Shown in pieces: positions 41,721 to 46,024 of a stretch of DNA of 46,024 nucleotides. Location: positions 1-46,024 of the forward strand of contig DASTSL010000043.1 in NCBI GenBank assembly GCA_035760705.1, written 5' to 3'. Each line of letters starts with the position of its first letter. Within the stretch, counting starts at the first letter, position 1. Under the pieces are notes generated by a model. That model saw only the letters and a program-made list of their open reading frames with translations, was not told where the DNA came from and did no database searches. The position numbers were made by a program, and so were the translations under genes. Source of the DNA: Allomeiothermus sp035760705. Its GTDB lineage: Bacteria; Deinococcota; Deinococci; Deinococcales; Thermaceae.

Positions 41721-42785
41721 ATGGCTTACCTCAGCGGCCTAGGGGTCTATTTACCCGTTCCACGCATGACCAGCGGCGAAATCGCCCTTCGGTCGGGGCT
41801 GCCGGAATGGGTGGTGCGGGAGAAGCTGGGCATCCACCAGAAGCCCGTGCCCAGCCCCGGCGACGACCCCGCCAAGATGGCCGCCAAGGCCGCCAAAGAA
41901 GCCCTGAAGGAAGCCGGGATGACCGGCGAGGACGTGGACGTAGTGCTTTCCATCGTCGAGGAGTACAAGGATTACCCGGTCTGGACGAGTGCGCCCTACA
42001 TCGCCCTCGAGGTCTCCGCGCACAGAGCCTGGGGCTTCGACCTCAACCAGAAGTGCGCCACCTTTATCACCGCGCTCACCGTGGCCCAGGGGCTTTTCGC
42101 CGCCAGGCCCGAGGTGAGTACGATCCTGGTGGCGGGGGGCTACCGCAACGGCGATTTGATTGATTACCAGGACGAGCAGGTGCGCTTTATGTACGACCTG
42201 GCGGCGGGCGGGGCGGCGGCAGTCCTGACCCGCGAGATGTTTGCTTCGCCGCGAAGCGGGGAGGTGTTTGCTTCGCCGCGAAGCGGGGAGGGGCCGGGAA
42301 TCCGGCTGCTCTCCACCCGGCTCAAAACCGATGCGGTGCTGGCCCAGACCGTGCTGGTCCCGGTGGGCGGCACCGCCGAGCCGCTCACCCCGGAAAATGC
42401 CGGGCAGTTCAAGCTGCGAGTGACCGATCCCGAGTTGATGAAATCCCGGCTCGAGGCCGTCTCCATGACCGGTTTCATGGAGGTCATCAACGGGGCCTTG
42501 CAGGACGCCGGGTACACCGCCGCCGATCTCGACTACCTGGCCCTGCTGCACATGAAACCCTCGGCGCACCGGGCGGTGCTCGAGGGCCTGGGGCTCTCGG
42601 AAAACCAGACGATTTACCTCTGCGACTACGGCCACCTGGGGCAGCTCGACCCAATTCTTTCGCTCAAGCTGGCCCGCGAAGCCGGGAAGATCGGCCCCGG
42701 CAGCCTGATCGCCATCGCCGCAGCGGGGGTCGGCTACCACTGGGGCGCAGCAGTGTTGCGCTGGGAGAAGAACCATGGAGCTTAA
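41721..42785 (+). CDS. KASIII/HMG-CoA-synthase-like condensing enzyme
   Basis: 354-aa thiolase-fold condensing enzyme of the FabH/HMG-CoA-synthase family. GLGVYLPVPRMTSGEIALRSGL opens it. The nucleophile is Cys112 in LNQKCATFI, and LLHMKPSAHRAVLEGLGL (about 275-292) supplies the catalytic His. The Asn usually in YGN is replaced by His in YGHLGQLDP, so the Cys-His-Asn triad is not standard. Residues about 173-190 (two FASPRSGE units) come from an in-frame 27-bp tandem repeat, perhaps in a surface loop. AGGAG is 6 nt before ATG. It overlaps the ligase gene by 11 nt. Role may be an acyl-CoA condensation or transfer; substrate unknown. Confidence 0.75.
   Translation: MAYLSGLGVYLPVPRMTSGEIALRSGLPEWVVREKLGIHQKPVPSPGDDPAKMAAKAAKEALKEAGMTGEDVDVVLSIVEEYKDYPVWTSAPYIALEVSAHRAWGFDLNQKCATFITALTVAQGLFAARPEVSTILVAGGYRNGDLIDYQDEQVRFMYDLAAGGAAAVLTREMFASPRSGEVFASPRSGEGPGIRLLSTRLKTDAVLAQTVLVPVGGTAEPLTPENAGQFKLRVTDPELMKSRLEAVSMTGFMEVINGALQDAGYTAADLDYLALLHMKPSAHRAVLEGLGLSENQTIYLCDYGHLGQLDPILSLKLAREAGKIGPGSLIAIAAAGVGYHWGAAVLRWEKNHGA
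42237..42291 (+). repeat. 27-bp tandem repeat inside the KASIII-like gene
   Basis: Two identical units with core TTCGCCGCGAAGCGGGGAG in frame, coding FASPRSGE twice. The core holds the palindrome CTTCGC-c-GCGAAG. Same unit as in the SARP gene at 40124-40186. Confidence 0.78.
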
Positions 42786-44271
42786 CGCCAACTGGCTCTC
42801 TCGCCTGGCCGCCTCTCGCCCCCAACATCTGGCGGTGTTCTGGCGCGGTTCCTGGGTCAGCTACCGGGAACTTTACGCGAGGGCCGTACGCGCCGCCGAG
42901 TCCCTGGCCGGGTTGGGGATCGGGAAGGGGGAGCGGGTCGGGGTGCTGGGCTTGAACCACATCGGCTACCTCGAGCTGTACTTCGCCGCGCCGCTGCTGG
43001 GCTTCATCCCCACCCTGTTCAATTACCGTCTATCCAAGGCCGAGCTGCAAGGACTGGTGGAGTACACGCGGCCTCGAGCCCTCTTCTATGGCGAGGAGTT
43101 CAAAGAGCTGGCCCACACCCTACATCCCACCCCGTATCCCCTCGATGACCTGACGAAGCTGCCGGGGGCCGAGCTTCCCGCCTACCGGGCGAAGCAGGAA
43201 GACCCGGGGCTGATCCTCTTCACCGGGGGCACCACCGGGCTCCCCAAAGGCGCTCTCATCCCCTACCGTCAACTGCTCACGAACGCCTTCCAGACCTGCA
43301 TGAGCTGGGGTCTGCGCCCCGAGGATCGCTACATCGTCTCCACGCCGATGTTCCACGCGGCCTTGAACGCGCTGTGTACCCCGCTGCTGTACCTGGGGGC
43401 GAGCGTGCTGATCCAGGAGAAATTCGATCCCGCCGAATACCTGAAGTGGATGGGCGAATACCGGGCGAGCCTCTTGTTCCTGGTGCCCACCATGTATCAG
43501 ATGCTCGCCAACCACCCGGATTTCGACCGAACTGATTTCTCGAGCGTCCGCTGGGCCATCTCCGGCGGGGCGCCCTGCCCGGCCCCGGTGCGCGAGGCGT
43601 TCCGGGCCAAGGGCATTCGCTTCAAACAGGGCTACGGCCTGACCGAGTGCGGGGTGAATTGCTTCACCTTCGAGCTGGACGAAGCCGAGCGCTACCCCGA
43701 ATCCGTAGGCCGACCGATGCCCCACCTGTGGGCCAAGCTGATGGACGCAGAGGGAAAGGAAGCCCGGAGCGAAGGCGAACTCTGGCTCAGCGGGCCGACG
43801 GTGATGTCGGGTTATTTCGAGCGACCCGAGGACACCGCAAAGTGCCTGGTGGAACTCGAGGGCTGCACCTGGCTCAAGACCGGCGACCTGGCTCAGCAGG
43901 ACGCGGAGGGGCGCTTCTACATCGTGGGGCGAGCCAAGGAGATGTTCATCTCCGGCGGCGAGAACGTCTACCCCATCGAGGTCGAACGTGCCCTCTACGA
44001 CCACCCGGCGGTGGCGGAGTGCGCGGTGTTGGCCGTGCCGGATGCCAAGTGGGGCGAGGTGGGCTTGGCGGCCATCGTGCTCAAGGAAAAAGTGAGCGAG
44101 GCGTCTTTTGGCGATAGCTGGGAAGAGGAGTTCCGCGCCTTCCTCAAGGGCAGACTCGCCGGGTACAAGGTTCCCAAGCGCTTCGTGTTCCTGGACGAAC
44201 TGCCCAAAAGCGGCCCCGGAAAAATTCTCAAAACCGAGCTGGCCGCGCGTTTCGGGGGTCAACATGCCTAG
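42775..44271 (+). CDS. AMP-dependent acyl-CoA synthetase
   Basis: Acid-CoA ligase of the ANL superfamily (498 aa). P-loop LFTGGTTGLPKGALI (about 144-158), A5 GYGLTECGVN, A7 KTGDLAQQDAEGRFYIVGR and A8/A10 ISGGENVYPIEVE with PKSGPGKILK (catalytic Lys). It activates a carboxylic acid to its CoA ester. The gene overlaps the condensing-enzyme gene by 11 nt and the hydrolase by 8 nt, so all are in one operon. Long-chain fatty acids or aromatic acids are possible substrates; the sequence does not decide. Confidence 0.87.
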   Translation: MELNANWLSRLAASRPQHLAVFWRGSWVSYRELYARAVRAAESLAGLGIGKGERVGVLGLNHIGYLELYFAAPLLGFIPTLFNYRLSKAELQGLVEYTRPRALFYGEEFKELAHTLHPTPYPLDDLTKLPGAELPAYRAKQEDPGLILFTGGTTGLPKGALIPYRQLLTNAFQTCMSWGLRPEDRYIVSTPMFHAALNALCTPLLYLGASVLIQEKFDPAEYLKWMGEYRASLLFLVPTMYQMLANHPDFDRTDFSSVRWAISGGAPCPAPVREAFRAKGIRFKQGYGLTECGVNCFTFELDEAERYPESVGRPMPHLWAKLMDAEGKEARSEGELWLSGPTVMSGYFERPEDTAKCLVELEGCTWLKTGDLAQQDAEGRFYIVGRAKEMFISGGENVYPIEVERALYDHPAVAECAVLAVPDAKWGEVGLAAIVLKEKVSEASFGDSWEEEFRAFLKGRLAGYKVPKRFVFLDELPKSGPGKILKTELAARFGGQHA

Positions 44272-45106
44272 GATCGCCGTGAATGGCACCCAGTTGCATT
44301 ACCAGATCGACGACCCCGTAGGAACGCACGGCCCGAAGGGCTCTGTGCCTGCGCTACAGCGCCAACCCGTATTGGTGCTCGCGAATGGCATCTTCCAGCG
44401 GGTCGAGGCCTGGGAACCGCTCATGCCCTACCTCGAGGGCTTCACCGTCTTGCGCTACGACATGCGCGGGCAGGGCCGCTCGGAGGTGCCCGAGGGAGCC
44501 TACACCCCCGAACTCCACGCGGACGATCTCCAGGCGCTGCTCGAGGCCCTGAACATCGAGACCTACCACTTGCTGGGCCTCTCCAACGGTGGGATCGTCG
44601 CCCAGGTTCACGCGGCTCGCCAACCCGAAGGCCTGCAAAGGCTAATCCTGCTCTGCACAACATCTCGGATTGACCCGCTGATCCGGGCCAAGGTCGAGAG
44701 CTGGCAACTGGCGCTCGAGTGGGCGGGAACCAGGGGACGGCTCAAGATCGCGCTGCCGTGGATCTGGGGCAGGGCTTATCTCGAGGCTCATCCCGAGGTG
44801 AACAGCCCGGAGATGCTCGAGCAGATGTTCGCCGCCGCTCCCACCGTCGAGGCGCAGAAGAACCTGATAAGGGGCTTCTTCACCCTCACCGACCTGCGGC
44901 CCACGCTCAGCCGGATCAACGTCCCGACCTTGGTGCTTTCGGGTGAGGAAGACTTGCTCTTCCCACCCGTCTACGGCGAAGAAATCGCCCAGACCATATC
45001 GGACTCGAGTCACCGGATGCTGCCCGAGGTGGGGCATGTCGCGGTGATTGAGAACACGGCGCTTTTGGCTCGAGAGATTCGAGACTTTTTGGAGGTGAGG
45101 GTGTGA
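44264..45106 (+). CDS. Alpha/beta hydrolase with a repeat-derived N-terminal loop
   Basis: 280-aa alpha/beta hydrolase. Catalytic Ser in GLSNGGIVAQ (about S109), Asp in VLSGEEDLLFPP (about D228), His in PEVGHVAVIE (about H255). It likely hydrolyses an ester, enol-lactone or C-C bond. The N-terminal loop before the LVLANG oxyanion strand is about 12 residues longer than usual (HGPKGSVPALQ) and is encoded by a hairpin-forming 40-nt stretch (44318-44357), described separately. It overlaps both neighbours, consistent with operon co-translation. Start ATG 44264. Confidence 0.83.
   Translation: MPRIAVNGTQLHYQIDDPVGTHGPKGSVPALQRQPVLVLANGIFQRVEAWEPLMPYLEGFTVLRYDMRGQGRSEVPEGAYTPELHADDLQALLEALNIETYHLLGLSNGGIVAQVHAARQPEGLQRLILLCTTSRIDPLIRAKVESWQLALEWAGTRGRLKIALPWIWGRAYLEAHPEVNSPEMLEQMFAAAPTVEAQKNLIRGFFTLTDLRPTLSRINVPTLVLSGEEDLLFPPVYGEEIAQTISDSSHRMLPEVGHVAVIENTALLAREIRDFLEVRV
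44318..44357 (+). repeat. GTAG...CTAC palindrome inside the hydrolase gene
   Basis: Ends GTAG and CTAC enclose GCAC-g-GCCC-gaa-GGGC-tct-GTGC (44326-44348), with a further GCGCTACAGCGC (44351-44362) after it. Read in frame. Resembles the GTAGGG/CCCTAC hairpins at 10633, 12417 and 31262. Confidence 0.4.
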
Positions 45107-45516
45107 AGTTCAAGGTGGGGGATTCGGCCAGTTACAGCCAGACCATCAGCGAGGCCAGCATCGCGCTGTTTATCGGCGCAGTGGGCGACACCAACCCGCT
45201 TCACGTGGACGCGGAGTACGCCAAGAAAACCCGCTTTGGCGAACGGATCGCCCAGGGCATCTTGGTGGCCGGGCTGATCTCGACCTGCATCGGGACCAAG
45301 CTGCCGGGGGTCGGGGCAGTCTACCTGGGGCAAAACCTCAAGTTCCTGCGCCCGACCAAGCTGGGCGACACCATCACCGCGACCGTCACGGTCAAGGCCA
45401 TCCGCGAAGACAAACCGATCCTCACGCTGGAGACCATCTGCACCAACCAGCGCGGGGAACGGGTCATCGAAGGGGAAGCGACGGTTTTGTACGAAGTTGT
45501 GAGGGAGGAAGCATGA
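45103..45516 (+). CDS. MaoC-like (R)-enoyl-CoA hydratase
   Basis: 137-aa hot-dog hydratase. The hydratase-2 motif GDTNPLHVDAEYAKKTRFGERIAQGIL (about 28-54) holds catalytic Asp and His. PhaJ-like enzymes add water to trans-2-enoyl-CoA to give (R)-3-hydroxyacyl-CoA. GTG 45103 overlaps the hydrolase stop and the gene ends ATGA into the following binding protein. Together with the ligase it suggests acyl-CoA metabolism. Confidence 0.88.
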   Translation: MKFKVGDSASYSQTISEASIALFIGAVGDTNPLHVDAEYAKKTRFGERIAQGILVAGLISTCIGTKLPGVGAVYLGQNLKFLRPTKLGDTITATVTVKAIREDKPILTLETICTNQRGERVIEGEATVLYEVVREEA

Positions 45517-46024
45517 AGAGAGTCATCCTGGCAGTTTTCTTCGTTCTGATGGGTCTGGCCTTGGCCCAGACCAACGTCCGGGTGGGCGTGCTCCTGCCCA
45601 TCTCCACCGTGGCCGGTAAGGCCGCCTTGAACGGCATCCAACTGGCCGCCGACCAGGTGAACGCTTCGGGCAAGGTGAAGCTCGAGCTGGTCGTGGCCGA
45701 CGACGGCAACGCCGCCGCCGCGGCGGTTCCGGCCCTCACCAAGCTGATGACCGTAGACAAGGTGGACATCGTGATCGGCGGGCTTTCCTCCGGCGTGACC
45801 TTCGCGCTCTCCGGGCCGGTCAAGCAGTACAACCCGCTCTTCCTCTGCATCGGCGCGGCCAGCAGCGTGGTTGAGCAGGCCTTCAGCGGCTACGACCGCT
45901 TCTTCCACTACCACCCCTGGGACTATCACAACGTCGCCGCCGCGATGAGCTTCTTCAAATCGCTCTACGACGAGGGGGCCAAGAAAATCGCTATCCTCTA
46001 CGAAGACGGTCCCTTCGGCTCCTC
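45513..46024 (+). CDS. Second LivK-type substrate-binding protein (cut by window edge)
   Basis: Open to the window end (170 codons seen). MKRVILAVFFVLMGLALA is a signal peptide cleaved before QTNVRVGVLLPIS, the LivK-family start. QLAADQVNASGKVKLELVVADD and VDIVIGGLSSGVTFALSGPV fit the family. ATG overlaps the hydratase stop (ATGA), so it belongs to the same operon and its permease and ATPase genes probably follow outside the window. It differs from the protein at 30061, so two Liv-type importers are likely. Confidence 0.87.
   Translation, partial: MKRVILAVFFVLMGLALAQTNVRVGVLLPISTVAGKAALNGIQLAADQVNASGKVKLELVVADDGNAAAAAVPALTKLMTVDKVDIVIGGLSSGVTFALSGPVKQYNPLFLCIGAASSVVEQAFSGYDRFFHYHPWDYHNVAAAMSFFKSLYDEGAKKIAILYEDGPFGS

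Noticed and set aside
44264..46024. Insertion sequence or phage boundary near the right edge
   Set aside because: No transposase, terminal repeats with target duplication, or integrase were seen; the palindromes are short and non-coding for any enzyme.

Overview
The window is a high-GC (roughly 63-66%) stretch of a bacterial chromosome. It most resembles the Deinococcus-Thermus phylum, and within it a Meiothermus-like organism. The evidence is a T. thermophilus-like 4-hydroxyphenylacetate operon, an RsmC of the Thermus kind, a primary sigma factor with a Thermus-like core, many apparent leaderless starts (TAnnnT about 7 nt before the start codon), and very frequent CTCGAG. The genus is an inference. 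There is no rRNA, tRNA, CRISPR array, transposase or phage gene.

Layout. 1-8.6 kb is mostly housekeeping: an acyl-CoA dehydrogenase (cut by the left edge), a TPR-GGDEF diguanylate cyclase, an MgtA-type ATPase, tsaB, a frameshifted corA preceded by a proline-rich leader ORF, and rsmC. 8.7-12.4 kb has sigA with a very long Ala/Lys/Pro tail, then a nucleotidyltransferase, a GNAT acetyltransferase and a MOSC protein. 12.4-16.0 kb is a divergent accessory locus: a CHASE2 membrane sensor with no output domain and a secreted protein on one strand, an exported caspase-like peptidase on the other. 16.1-19.7 kb has a small unknown protein, sufE, an ABC-F ATPase and a 2H phosphoesterase. 19.8-28.3 kb is a PucR-type regulator divergent from the hpa (homoprotocatechuate) operon: DapA-family aldolase, hpaG, a DUF3293-SnoaL fusion, hpaE, hpaB, hpaC, hpaD. 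28.4-38.8 kb is a phenylacetate/beta-oxidation operon: paaH, a Liv-type ABC transporter with a fused LivM-LivG, paaI, a paaJ-like thiolase, paaK and a FlK-like thioesterase. 38.9-46.0 kb is a SARP/BTAD STAND regulator divergent from an acyl-CoA operon: KASIII-like synthase, AMP-dependent ligase, alpha/beta hydrolase, MaoC hydratase and a second LivK-type binding protein cut by the right edge.

How it fits together. From 19.8 kb on, the DNA is largely devoted to taking up and degrading aromatic or acyl compounds. HpaBC hydroxylates 4-hydroxyphenylacetate, HpaD cleaves the ring, and HpaE and HpaG process the product. PaaK, PaaH and the thiolase handle CoA-linked intermediates, and Liv-type transporters probably import substrates.

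The most unusual signals are (1) short dispersed repeats that lie between genes and also in frame inside genes, including the same 27-bp tandem unit in two unrelated neighbouring proteins; (2) a tandem heptamer pair with 11-bp period in front of the SARP-controlled operon, laid out like a classical SARP box; (3) the CHASE2/secreted protein/exported caspase divergon; (4) a proline-rich leader peptide and hairpin before corA.
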